From positions 19,392,350 through 19,456,349 of the forward strand of contig CM057234.1 in NCBI GenBank assembly GCA_029891385.1: DNA of 64,000 bases, given 5' to 3'. Below the pieces are notes generated by a model that ran no database searches, had not been told where the DNA came from, and worked only from the letters and a program-made list of their open reading frames with translations. Below are positions 23,931 to 35,313 of this stretch, piece by piece (position 1 is the first letter of the stretch; each line of letters begins with the position of its first letter). The translations under genes and the position numbers were made by a program. This stretch comes from Erythroxylum novogranatense (Eukaryota; Streptophyta; Magnoliopsida; Malpighiales; Erythroxylaceae).

Positions 23931-24730
23931 GAAGGTGCAATGCCTTTTGACAGCTTTTGACACCCTTCACTATTTTGGCCATAACTTCTTCTCTGAACAT
24001 CTGATTGACTTGAAATTTGGATCACGAACTCCTTGCATATTGTCTTTCATCTCCACCAAATTTCATGGCCATCTAAATTCACAGGGAAAAGATTGATAAT
24101 GATTGATTGATGAATTTAGGAGAAAAATGCTAAAGTATGCTGAAATTTGTTAAATGGAATGATTTCACTGAATAAGCATCAGTATTTTGGCCATATCTTG
24201 ATCTGTAGATCTCCAAATGGAATTATTTTTTATTTAGATTAAACTAGAAACATATAGATAGAAATTTCATTAAGGAATCAAATTTTAATTCTATCTCTAA
24301 GATTTTCAAATTTTGGCTCACATTTGAGTACTGAGTATTGTTGCAGTTTGAGAACAATCTGAAGTATTTTGAGTATAAATTGCATAATACTGAACCGAAT
24401 TGTATGAAATTGGTGTCATTGGAAACTTAAGACACAGAGAAACATTTTTTAGAAGAAGGTGATGCCTAAATACTTCATTTTCCTTGTCTTAATGACCATG
24501 CAAAACTGACTCAAAAATCTATTTTTGAGAAAAAGTTGGAATGATCAATTGAGTGATGAACTTAGAATGAATTTTTGTTATTGAGATGTAAACCTAATGT
24601 TGGACCCCATTTTTGGAGTCCAACTATCTGGAATATCATAAGACATGAGCGTACGTATTACCCTGTAGGGTTGCTTTAATGAACTCTCCTTAACCATTAT
24701 CGGTTCATCTTCATTCTATGATATCATAAA

Positions 24731-24763
24731 TGTTGGGCACCCTCACGAGGATTGTGCCCAACA
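24731..24763. repeat. 33-bp foldback with 10-bp perfect arms
   Basis: TGTTGGGCAC (24731-24740) and GTGCCCAACA (24754-24763) are exact reverse complements. About 130 bp upstream a second hairpin, GTTGGACCCC...GGAGTCCAAC (near 24600-24625), has similar arms. Both resemble LTR terminal sequences of the TGTTGG...CCAACA type and may be collapsed LTR ends. Confidence 0.65.
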
Positions 24764-25111
24764 TACTAAGTAACATCTTTAGAACAATTTTAGCTCCATA
24801 TATCTAGTTTATTTTTCAACAAGAATCATCTCATTCGGAGCTCTATAACTCAAGATATGATCAAAAAGCCAAAGTATGTTTATAACCAATTCATGCTTCC
24901 ATCTCATTCCATCACTTTCTTTCCATCAATATATTTCAATTCAATATAAAAGGCTACTAATTTTTATGAAGAGATAGAATAATGTGTTAGGAATTTAATG
25001 CTTTTAAAAATCACTTCATTTCGAGGTCAGATGACAAAGTTATGACCAAACAAATCAAATATGTTTAGAGTTGGAAAACCCTTCGGGTGGCGAAACATTG
25101 GTGAAGATACG

Positions 25112-25208
25112 AGGTGCGATCGCACCTTTCCTTGTTGCGATCGCACTCGAGGCTACTTCCAGGGTGCGGTCACACCTTTCCCTTGTCACAATCACACCTA
25201 AGGCTACT
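25112..25208. repeat. Tandem pair of palindrome-bearing ~50-bp units
   Basis: The first unit has a perfect 16-bp palindrome AGGTGCGATCGCACCT (25112-25127) and TGCGATCGCA (25136-25145). The second unit (from about 25161) is the same sequence with its CG dinucleotides turned into CA or TG (GGTGCGGTCACACC, GTCACAATCACACC). It ends directly beside the gypsy A LTR end at 25216. Confidence 0.8.
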
Positions 25209-25215
25209 CCCAGTG

Positions 25216-26984
25216 TAGCGTCTCCTTACCTAGGGATAGGCACCGGGGTGCTTGGAGGTCATTCCGGCACATACCCTAGGATAAGGGTATGATACGTTCA
25301 AACACTACACTCACTCCACATGGAATGGTATATAATCATTTGTAAAGCATCATAAGAAATCCACAGTATTTAAAAACTATTTTTTCCTCATTTCATTTCA
25401 TAAACATCAAATGTCTACATTGTGTCTTTCAATAAATTCTATATGTACATTCACAAAATCCAATACAGGAGTACTACATGAAGGAGAAAAATACATCAAA
25501 TATATCTAAGCCACCCAAAAATTCCAGTTGACCGATCTTTGAGCCATGACTTCTCTTACCAAAATACAAAACTACACGGTAATAGAGCCCCTCAGTAGCT
25601 AAAGTCTTCTCTCGGTCCTAAAAAGACAACGTTGCAATTTTGATGAGATTTGCGAACTCAATGAGTAAGCCATCATTGATGAATTCACCGGATCTTATAC
25701 ACATATTGCATATTGGACAATTACTCATTTTAAGCATACATTTGTTGCTCAGATACTCATATAATATGGCATGTCACATAGTCATTCAATATCTTCAGTC
25801 TTATAATGTTATATGCATGGGACTCGTGTTCATTCTTATTGTTGTGAATGAGTGTCGGTCACTTACATAAATACTAGCCCATAGGGCTCAGTCAGAACAG
25901 ATTTCACAAAACATAGCTCTACGTGCAGAATCAGAGTTCACAGAGCAAAGTTTTACGTGGAAGCACTTCAAATTGACTACCTAAGTCACAACACCTTTAT
26001 CTGAGCATGCATTTTATGAAATGCATCACATACTGATCATGTTATATCACATATGATGATAAATCATAAACTTACATTCATCGGGCCTAAGTCCAGCATT
26101 CAACTTTCGTTGAGAAATCACATAACATATAGAATTTCACAACAGATCAAAGCACTTCCAATACATGCCCAACTATTATACTCCTCGGACTTCAAGTCTA
26201 GAACTCATAATCAAATCACAAACATTTCAATAATATGGAAGTTTAAATAAATCAATCCATTCTGAACAAATCCATCCTAGGAAAACATCTAGGTTGACTT
26301 ACAAGTTACTCCCAAAGCTAATGCTTGGAAGTTCTGGCAACGTCTGTGGGTTGACGTTCCAATTGCTCCTTTATAACAAATAACATTCACATATATCACA
26401 ATTTGCACAATCATAGGTATTTAATAATGCACATGAATGCAATGAAATATGTACAATGCATGTTTATGACAACCCCGGGTATTAATCCATCAATGTTATC
26501 ACAAGATCATTCTCCTATCAAAATTCATCTTTGTTTTTCCCATTCACCCCTTTCGGGTCTACTGCATTAAATCAAAAAGAAAAGCTAAAGTAATTAGGTC
26601 ATACTCTCTTCTAGAAAAGTATTCCTTTATGTCTTATGAATCAATTTGCACTAAAATCACTTAACTTGGTTCAGTAAATAGGAAGATATACCTCAAACAA
26701 TTTTGGACTGCTCTTGTCCAAAATAATAAACTATGCACAACTTCCATCTAAAATTTAAACATCTTAAAGATTGAATTAGATTCTAAGTTCTTCATAACAT
26801 TTGTAGCTCCATGTCTCTAGTTTACCAAAAATAAAAAATAATCTCAATTGGAGCTCTACAGATCAAGATATCATCAAAATTTTGAAGTATATTTAGTAGA
26901 ATAACAACAGTTCATACTATTTAAGAATACACTCACTGTACCCGTTCAACCTTTTTCATTGAATCTTTCTCAGTTTGATTTAGA
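25216..26984 (-). repeat. gypsy A 3' LTR, left part
   Basis: Begins TGTAGCGTCTCCTTACC (plus strand), matching the gypsy 1 LTR end at 4400 (TATAGCGCCCCCTCACC) and sharing the following ~100 bp pattern, including TCCACATGG. A block near 25650-25690 matches 4800-4860 and 51165-51215. It ends at the TTAGA target site of copia 1 (26980-26984). Confidence 0.82.
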
Positions 26985-28844
26985 TGTTAGAGTAGTGCCC
27001 TAAAGGCAATCCCCTTTAGCGCATTTTGTTCATAGTCATGTACAGACTTTATGAATAAATAAAGCAAGGCATATTTCATTTATTTGGTATTCATTTTATT
27101 ATGAATTGATAGTGATCTTTAATCAAATTAATGAAGTCCCTGATACATGACATAGCATGAAGGAAATTATGATGCGATCATACTACTGAGATTCCTATCA
27201 TGTGCAATTATGTCAAGATATCTAAATTATCCTAGTCATAGGATTAACGAGACCGGACATCGTTAATCCGGATAGACTAACACATGTCAAACTCCTTGAT
27301 TGGATCAGCGGTGGATCTCAGAAAACTGTAAATATTGAGATATTTAGATTTGACATGTGGATGCTTACTAGTGGTAGTAAATACATTGGATGACCTGCTA
27401 TGAGATCATCACATGGATGTCCTATACAAATGTTAGTGATAATCTCATCATAGCAATGGTGCAAGTATCCTTAGACTTGAGGTACTCAAGGATATCTTGG
27501 GTACTGATTCTGTACTTTGACTCCATTCCTTGTTGCCTTTCAGAGGTCGCTCATAGGGTGGTGATTGGGTACAGCTTGAGGTATTCGAAGGTAATTGAGT
27601 AGCCAATAGAGGATTCACCACTTCTGTGATAGCAGAAGAGATACCCATGGCCTCTTATCAGGATCATTACTTTGAAGTCTCTGGCGCCGGAGCACACATA
27701 TGTCATGAAGAGGGTCTTCATGGATATATAAAGTAATGAGTCATAGGACGAGAACTGATTACACTTGGACTAGATTTGATCTGATCAGTCTAGTAAGAGT
27801 TGACACATTGCCCATACTCAAACCAAGTGGGGTATAGCATGGTGAAAGGATGAATTGCACAGTAATTGACTATGGAAGGGTTCGTGATATGGTTTCATTA
27901 GTCAAACCAATTACTTTCCGGTCAATTGGGGGTCATGATGTGTTGCTAGATACCGCTCATGACTTGCTCAGATTAAGTGTTAATCTAAGTGGCCAATATA
28001 ACCGGGAACCTAATGAGTCACACGCATAAGAGTGACTCGGAGAATCTGTAAAATAGTTTCGGACAGAGATCCGATATCTGGAGAGCAATAGGATTAAATG
28101 GATCCCGATGAGATTGGGATATGTCCCGATGAGATCGCGACATCGACATTGCTGAAAAGGATCTCCGGCGATTTTTCGCCGGCGGGGCCCAGTAGGCCGG
28201 TAGAACCGACCCTAGTTTGACTGGACCTCTTCAGCAAATATATATATATTAATTAATTAATTAAGAATTAATTAATTATATATATATATGTGAATTTCGG
28301 TGGAACCAAAATGGTGGAGATGAAATAAGTTTGAAAAGTCAAACTTAATGATCATTTAGCATTTTAAGGCATTTTTTATGCCATCTACGTGGATGCCCAT
28401 CCACCAAGCCTTTCATATGTGTTTTAATTCATTAAAATACATATTAGTAAGATGGAGAGGAGGCTTGCACGGTTTTAAAGTGGAGAAGGTCGAAAGCTTA
28501 AGAGTTAAGCTTTGAAAAATTGGTTTTTCATCTTCTTCCTCTCTTCCTCTCAAGTTGGCTTCTACTCTCCAAGGCTCCACCAAGTTTCATTTCATTTGCT
28601 CTCCAAGGCTAAGGTAAGAGCTAACACTCTTTTCTTTAGTCTAGCTATTCCCGGGTCAAAAGAGTTTGTCCCGGTTAGGTTTTCCGACCTCTGCGTGGAT
28701 ACCGTTAGAGACGGTCTCCTTTGGTCGTTATGGTTTGATTGTTTGTACATACACATGGATCCTGGCTTTCGGGAATGTCCCGGGACTCAAAATTTTAAAT
28801 TCCGCACCGTGGGAATGTGATGCTCACCCCGGGATTTTCCTACA
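26985..28844 (+). repeat. copia 1 5' LTR (1860 bp)
   Basis: Starts after TSD TTAGA, ends TTTTCCTACA next to the primer site. It carries an AT-only imperfect palindrome at about 28238-28289 that is kept in the 3' LTR. A 102-codon frame (28512-28820) recurs in the 3' LTR only because the LTRs are copies. Confidence 0.95.
28238..28289. repeat. AT palindrome in copia 1 5' LTR
   Basis: About 50 bp made of (TA)n, (TTAA)n and (TA)n that folds on itself around a single G. The matching stretch in the 3' LTR is at about 43883-43935. It would form a long hairpin or cruciform. Confidence 0.75.
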
Positions 28845-28845
28845 G

Positions 28846-28857
28846 TGGTATCAGAGC
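28846..28857 (+). other. Primer-binding site of copia 1
   Basis: TGGTATCAGAGC, one base after the LTR end; complementary to initiator tRNA-Met. Confidence 0.95.
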
Positions 28858-30838
28858 CGCTTGTGTTGTATATTCAGTCGAAATGATAACTAGGTCGGAA
28901 TTCCATTGTGAATTGAGCTGTGTAGCATGCTGCTTCTGTGCAATTTCGAACCAGTGTAGACTTAGGGTTTTCGAAATTTTCTGCCATAGACTTGCTCATA
29001 AGATGTTGCTGAATGTGTCTATAAAAGGAAAAAATTTATCGATGTCGATTGATATGGTTTTGCTAATTTAATTCCCTAAGTTTCGGATGCTGTCTTGTTG
29101 AACGTTTCTGAAACAGGTATGCTTGTAAATTCGAGAATAAATTCTAGAAAATTTGTTTTTTGGATTGGTTTTCACTGACATGTCCCTAAGATGTTTTTGA
29201 ATGTCTCTGTTGATGTAAAAGTGTTTTCAAGGTGATTTACTATTTATTTTCGAATTTCTTGTGTGCTGATGGGAATGTCTGTGTTGGAGAACACAGATTC
29301 TGTTTCGGCTAGATTGCTGAGGTTCAATGAGTTTTTGTGGGAAATAAATCCTGGAAAAATTCATGGAGCATGTTGGGAACATTTTTTCACCTCTGTAATT
29401 TTCTCAGTATTTATTGAAAGTGTTTCAATGGTCATTTTGTGCAAAATGTTGAGCTTAGCAGTTTTGAGAAAGTTGCTGGGTCTATTTTGTTTGGAATGAT
29501 TGCTTGTGTTATTTTCAGTTCCAATGCCTTGAATCATTTTTTTAGTGATTAAAAATGTGTTATATTAATGTGGTATTCATTCCAAGTTGAGATTCTTGAA
29601 TTTAGGTTTCCAATAATTTTTGGATGTCGAATAGGTCACTTTAGCGTCTCGTTAGCTTATTTCGTTATCTTGGTTATTTTGGCCGTCGCAATTTTTGTGA
29701 CAAGTGCCGGAGTAATCTTGATAACGTGTAGCCTACTTAGAGATACTTAGCATGATTATTTGGTGTCCTTGAATTATGTGGAAATCTAGTGCTTAATGGT
29801 GGATTAATCGGTTTCAAGTTTTTCTCATATAGTATGACTATTTGGCAAGCATGATTTGATGAAAATGTTTCATTAGCACATTAATATAAAGGTTTATATA
29901 CTTGTTATATTGGTGTTGTGAATTGGGAATGCTTGGATTGAGAATTAGCCGATTAGATAGCAATTCCAAATGCACTATGAACAAGTCGACTTATATGTTC
30001 ATAACTCGACTTGTTTGGTGCACTGTAGACGAATAAGTCGACTTGCACAATGGTACAAGTCGACTTGTTCGTGCACAGTTGCACAAGTCGACTTACACAT
30101 GCATAAGTCGACTTATACAGAGCCATAAGTCGACTTATACATAAACAAGTCGACTTATATCATGCCTTGGTGGGATGATGGGTGATTTTCGGTATAAATT
30201 CAATGTGATTGATGCAATGCCCTAAATCAGACCATATAGTCATGGTGACTATGATCCTTGGATGAGATTAGAAAGATGAGACCTAAAATCCCTCAATTTA
30301 AATATGAAAACTAACGCCTTCCATTAATATGGTAAGAACCAGAGTTCTTATAGGGTTGAGTTGTTGGGCAAACTCAAGCTCGCCTATCTGGATATGTTGA
30401 ACCATGAAAATGAGATTTTCAATTAATGGGTCGGTTTTCCTAGAAGCGTTGATTTGTTGGGCAAACTCAAGGTCAACGTGTACAGAGGCGAAATTGGGTA
30501 GTGTACATCAGATGTACACGCATCAAGTGTTGATAACCCAATGTATGTGCATATATCAACTGTTGATAGCACTGGGCGATAGTTGCATTTGAGATGCAAT
30601 TGGTATGTCCAATACCTACCGATTGACCTAAGGTGGCTTGTTGGGCAAACCCAAGGTCATTCTTAGTAATGTCGGATATCGACCCACTAGGTCAATGTGC
30701 CATTTTGTTTCTTGGATTCATGATGAGGGTTATGGATTCTGTTGAAACTAGTGGGAGCCATATGTATGTCATTTAAGTCCTTATGGTCATACATTTAATT
30801 CTATTCTAACTTTCTTTCTCTCTCTACGTTCAGGTTGG
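28858..30838 (+). other. copia 1 long untranslated leader
   Basis: About 2 kb between the primer site and gag with no coding region of note. It holds the AAGTCGACTT array (29983-30156), three copies of an 18-bp word TTGTTGGGCAAACTCAAG (30361, 30454, 30638; third with one change), and a 19-bp palindrome GTGTACATCAGATGTACAC (30501-30519). Such a long leader is unusual for plant copia elements. Confidence 0.7.
29983..30156. repeat. Array of seven AAGTCGACTT palindromes
   Basis: Perfect copies at 29983, 30035, 30057, 30085, 30105, 30127 and 30147, plus one imperfect copy (AACTCGACTT) at 30003. Start-to-start spacings are 20, 32, 22, 28, 20, 22 and 20 bp; the DNA between copies is not repeated. 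Copies differ only in flanking bases. Confidence 0.95.
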
Positions 30839-31670
30839 TTGAAGATGTCGACCAGTGTGAATCTTCGCGCTCTAATGGACTCAAACAAATTAACTGGACC
30901 AAATTTTCTTGATTGGCTGCGTAATCTGAGAATTGTTCTCAGATCTGAGGATCTAGGATATATCCTTGATTTTCCGCTTCCGGATCCACTTCCTGAAGGA
31001 GCTTCTGATGATGATCAGAAGGCATATCGTAAGCATCTAAAAGACAGTGAAATAGCCACCTGCATTATGCTTGCATCGATGTCACCTGAGCTGCAGAAGC
31101 AGCACGAGTCTATGGATGCTCATACGATAGTGTTTCATCTTAGAGAGTTGTTTGATGAGCATGCTCGGTCCGAACGGTTCGAGACCTCAAGGTTGCTCTT
31201 TACAACGAAGATGACTCCTGGTTCATCTGCAGTGCAATATGCATTGAAGATGAATGACTATATTGAGAGGTTGGCCGTCTTAGGTTTTGTGATGGATTAC
31301 GAGTTAAGTATAGACTTAATTCTTGTTGGTTTGTCGATAGTTATTCACGGTTTGTGTTGAACTATCGAATGAACCAAATATCCACCACAATTCGAGTGAT
31401 CAATCTGCTCAAGGCAATGAGAACAAACTGTCAAGCAAGATAGCAAGGCGTTCTTATTGGTGGATTCTTCTTCCTCTGGTTCCAAGAAGAGAAAAGAAGA
31501 AGAAAAAGGCTCGAAGTCGAAAGGAAGTACAATGAAAGGTAAGAAGAAGACCAAAGAGACGCACCAAAAGGTACTGCTTCCATTGCGGTAAGACCGGTCA
31601 TTGAGGCGTAATTGCAAAGTTTATCTGGAAGGCGAAGCGAAGAAGGCATCGATGCCTCGACTTCTTCGGT
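30839..31670 (+). pseudogene. copia 1 gag
   Basis: An open frame of 173 codons (30839-31360) has the copia gag start (SVNLRALMDSNKLTGPNFLDWLRNLRIVL) and the capsid-like helices (ELFDEHARSERFETSRLLF). After 31340 the frame shifts. A basic Lys-rich stretch follows at about 31480-31560, then a CCHC knuckle at about 31572-31625: CFHCGKTGH is intact, but a one-base loss after the His creates a stop before the last Cys. The protein would therefore lack a complete knuckle. Confidence 0.88.
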
Positions 31671-32065
31671 ATGTTTGTCATTGAGGTTAATCTGTTTCGA
31701 TCATAACATATGGGTATTAGATACGGTTGTGGCTCATATATGCAATGATATGCGGGGCCTCGGGGACGATGGCTGACTCATAAAGGGAGAAATGGACTGC
31801 GTGTTGGCAATGGAGCAAGGGTTGCTGCATTAGCCGTAGGGACTTATGTTTTGACACTCCCCAGTGGGCTTATACTTAACTTGGATGATTGTTATTTTGT
31901 ACTCGTGTTAACAAAGAACATATTGTCTGTTTCTTGTTTAAATAGAGCTAGTTTCTATTTGTCTTTTGGTAACAATGGTTGTTCTATTAGCTCAAATGGA
32001 GTGCTTTATGGTACTGGTACATTATGCAATGGTATTTACATATTAGATATGTCACATCCGGTTAT
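31671..32065 (+). pseudogene. copia 1 protease and start of GAG-pre-integrase domain
   Basis: Near 31705-31745 a VLDT... / CGSH protease active-site region is present but shifted by one base inside the motif. The frame 31851-32065 (LPSGLILNLDDCYFVLVLTKNILSVSCL ... YILDMSHPV) is the usual protease-to-integrase linker. Copia 2 interrupts it exactly at codon text GTTAT (32061-32065). The reading frame resumes at 39966 after the insert and one TSD copy are ignored. Confidence 0.82.
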
Positions 32066-33473
32066 TGTTAGTAGTGTGCCCTAGGCCAATGGATATTTGT
32101 GATTCATGTATTAACATTATGACTTGTTAATAATATATTAAGAGGTATTCCTTCATATATGCATGTATTTCATGTAATGTGATTTACATTCCATGAATGG
32201 TATTAAACTTATGTCATCAAGTATGTGACTTGATAGTAAAACCATAAGTGTTATAATACTATTCTAGACTGTCCCTAGTCGATCATTATTGGTGGAACAA
32301 TAATGAATTAAGGCTAGTATGTGTTCTGATTGATGATCACGTTTTACTGATCATGGATATGAGATATCAAATCAGAAACATAGATATATGTTAGAGAACA
32401 TATATTGGATCGACCCAAAAGAGAATACTACATGGTTTCATGTCATTAGTGATTCTCAATATGGTTTGACTTTAGTCCTTTGACTGAAGTCATCATGGTT
32501 CCTACATGAGGAATTTAGTGTTTTGATATTAGACTAAGTTATTTTTAACCGAATAACAAATAGTCTTATGTTGGACACTAAATGAATCATGCGGAGGGAT
32601 GAATGGCGTGAGACGGATTTGTACCTCTCTTAAGTGAGAGAGATATCATTTGGGCCTCTTGACAAGTGTGGTGAAGAAATGCATGGCCGTGCTCAAATGA
32701 ATTGATGAAGAGTCATCAATGTCATTTGTTATAATCGATCAACTTGCGGATCAAGAAACTATGATTAATCAAAGGTTGACATGTACCATGCCTTGTGATT
32801 AATCTTGATATCGTGTTACAAAAGGTGAGCTTATAATCATGATTACTGAGTTAAATCGGATTATCGATCCTCATTTGATTTGGGTAGTCATAATGTCTTG
32901 CTAGAGGCCGCTTATGACTTATGGGCCTTGAAGTGTAATCAAGCCCATTGCCAACATCAAATGAGCCTACTGGTCGCACACAAAGAGTGATGTGATCCGG
33001 CTTATTCTCTTGGGCCTAATTTATTAGGTGTTAAATAAATATATTTAGATATATTTATTGGGCTAGATTTAATTAAGTTGTCGGGCTTTTATTATATATA
33101 TGATATAATGGGCGAAACTTAATAGAACTGAATGAGATTAGGGTTTCTCTATAAATAGAGAAGCTTAGGTCTCATTAGGTTGAGCGACACACTGTTGTCA
33201 AGAAACCCTACCGCCAAGAGAAAGATCGATGCGGCGTTACGAAAGGTTTTCAGACGTTCTAGCACACTACTGATATGACCGGATCGTGCATGCTCGTGTG
33301 GATACCGGTAGAGGACATTAGCGATTTGCAGTGTCTTGGAATCCGAAAAGAAGCAATCCATCCACGAAAATAAGGTATTTTTATTCATCCTCGTGTTTTC
33401 GATTATACTTGATAATTTTGTATGGTCTCTTCCGCAGCGTATTGTGAATACTTGGACCATACGCGATCCGACA
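32066..33473 (+). repeat. copia 2 5' LTR
   Basis: From TGTTAGTAGTG to GATCCGACA. A TATA box (TATAAATA, 33150-33157) sits in CTCTATAAATAGAG, about 320 bp before the LTR end, and marks the promoter. Confidence 0.93.
33150..33157 (+). promoter_or_regulatory. TATA box in copia 2 5' LTR
   Basis: TATAAATA flanked by a small symmetric stretch (TTCTC / GAGAA). The 3' LTR has the same box at 39646-39653. Confidence 0.7.
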
Positions 33474-33474
33474 G

Positions 33475-33487
33475 TGGTATCAAAGCC
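33475..33487 (+). other. Primer-binding site of copia 2
   Basis: TGGTATCAAAGCC, initiator tRNA-Met type with one change (A for G) from the usual TGGTATCAGAGC, one base after the LTR. Confidence 0.85.
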
Positions 33488-35313
33488 AGGTTCTTCTGTA
33501 TAATCGATAATATGCATGTTTTGATTACATGTGTTCATATTTTTGGATGCATGATACGAATATGATTTATTTTCATGCATATTGTTTTCGGATTGTTATT
33601 GATTGGAATTTTGGAATTGAATTGCAAAAAGGTTTGCGATTAATGTCTGAAAAGTGTTTGGATGAAAACCGAATAAACCTATAGCTTTTGATTATGAACC
33701 TAGAATTGTTCGGAGTTCTTAACGCTTATTGGAATTTTATTACGGAAGTTGGGTTTGAGAAACCCATCGTCACCGTTAGCTTCCCAAAGGAGCGCCCATT
33801 AGCGAGGTTGGCGTTTATGTGGTTGTGTTCGGTTTTGAAAACACAAGGAATAGATGGTCTTGCAAAACCCAGATCTGGAAAGTTATCTTTCGTATATGCT
33901 CGAGAACAAATCCCTAATATTTCCGCACCTATTATCGCCTTCTGGAAAATTTGTTTTCCATATACTTGCGATTTTTATTTCGTGTGTTTCTTTGCTGTGT
34001 TGCACGATTTGTGTCTCTTCTTGCCTTGCGTTTGCGTTTTGGTTTTCGGTGGATCGGGAATACGGCTAGTGAGTTTGAAAACTCACGGTATTGTCGTCCC
34101 ACCAACGATCGTTCTTTGGTGCGAGGCGATTGGTCGTACCTACGGGTAGAAGACAAGACGGCGTGGAAATCGCCACCGGCGTGGGAATGACGGTGGGTCG
34201 ACAAGTCAGCGGTGAGGAAGCAAATGCGCACGACGGCGATTTGAGAACCGATCGTTGATGGGCGATGAACCCGATGATGACGGCGGCAAGCTATGAACGG
34301 CGGTGGCACAATACTCCTTTTGATTTTAGGGTTTTCTTAAAGATGAAGAAGGATATGTTTGGCAATAGGTGTAAGAATGGGTTTGTTTGGTTACTAGTTT
34401 AAGTATGACTTAAACTTAAAAGAAATAATTAAATTAGGAATAATGTATTCTTAATTTAATTAAATTCTAAACATAATTTTAAAATTGTTTTAAAATTCAA
34501 AAATTAATTCCAAAGATAATTATTTTTCTTAATTTGATTAAGATTAATAATTATATTGATTCCTAATTAATTTTTTGGTTGAGCACCTTGCCTCAAGACC
34601 CCGCAAGTGGCTTCCTCGACTTGACCCCCGCATAACCGGCTAGCGGGACCGCCGTGTTTATTACACGTATTAGTTCGTTGCGTGTCATATATTATGGGTG
34701 GTTTTACATGTGTTTATTTATATTTTTTGAATATTTATATTTATGTGTAAATTACTATGCTATGCTTCTAATATATATATACTCAAGTATGTTGTAGTAT
34801 AAGATTAGAACTAGCATAGTACAAACACCCTTACTAATAGGATTAGTAATTGAATTACCCTCATGATAATTTCAAGTTTATATGCCTTCCATAAATCTTT
34901 ACCAATGTTTATCTCTAGATTATCCTTATGTGGGTTTTTGCCAAAGCAAGGCATGTAGGGATCATCTAGGGAAGACATTTGAATAATGGTGCTATTCATA
35001 GGTAAAGTATGGTTAAACTTGACTAAGCTATCAAAACGGTTTTGGGCTTAGGGCATAAGATTGGGTTTATACATACATGCAGTACATAAGATGTATTTTA
35101 ACATAAGCCCATCAAGAGTTACATGTGATGTAATTGAAAAGAGTTTTCTACCTAAATAACTAAGTCTTGAGTGTTAAGCCAAAGCTTTCTTAGGACTTAG
35201 TGAAATATGGATCTTGCTTCTCCCATTCGTCAATTGAGGGTTATTTATTTGAGTGGGAGCTAATACCTCATAATATATGAATGTTGACCCTTATTGCATA
35301 ATTCTTGTAGATT
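33488..35313 (+). other. copia 2 untranslated leader
   Basis: About 1.8 kb with no domain I recognise. A 153-codon frame (33688-34149) starts with ATG but matches no retroelement protein known to me. A GC-rich patch (34580-34680) lies in AT-rich DNA. Like copia 1, the element has a very long leader before gag. Confidence 0.6.

Larger units (their letters stand above)
22001..25215. repeat. Degenerate LTR-like DNA
   Basis: No gene was seen. A stretch near 24240-24310 (GGAATCAAATTTTAATTCTATCTC) parallels the LARD1 LTR (50184-50230), and phrases such as 'GGCCATAACTTCTTC' are typical of plant LTRs. TATTGGG near 22361 and GTTGGACCCC near 24600 resemble the TGTTGG ends of the LARD family, but no complete element can be bounded. 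It contains a tandem array (23655-23930), a foldback (24731-24763) and a palindrome pair (25112-25208). It was the target into which gypsy A inserted. Confidence 0.5.

Noticed and set aside
28512..28820. 102-codon frame conserved at 28512-28820 and 44152-44460
   Set aside because: The two lie in the LTR copies of copia 1, so their identity comes from LTR duplication. No domain, and part overlaps the LTR 3' end.
29983..30156. CRISPR-like repeat-spacer array (AAGTCGACTT)
   Set aside because: Repeats are only 10 bp, spacers 10-22 bp, and the setting is a plant retrotransposon leader. Not a CRISPR.
33688..34149. 153-codon frame in the copia 2 leader
   Set aside because: No recognisable motif and overlapping frames on both strands; no sign of coding selection in a single copy.
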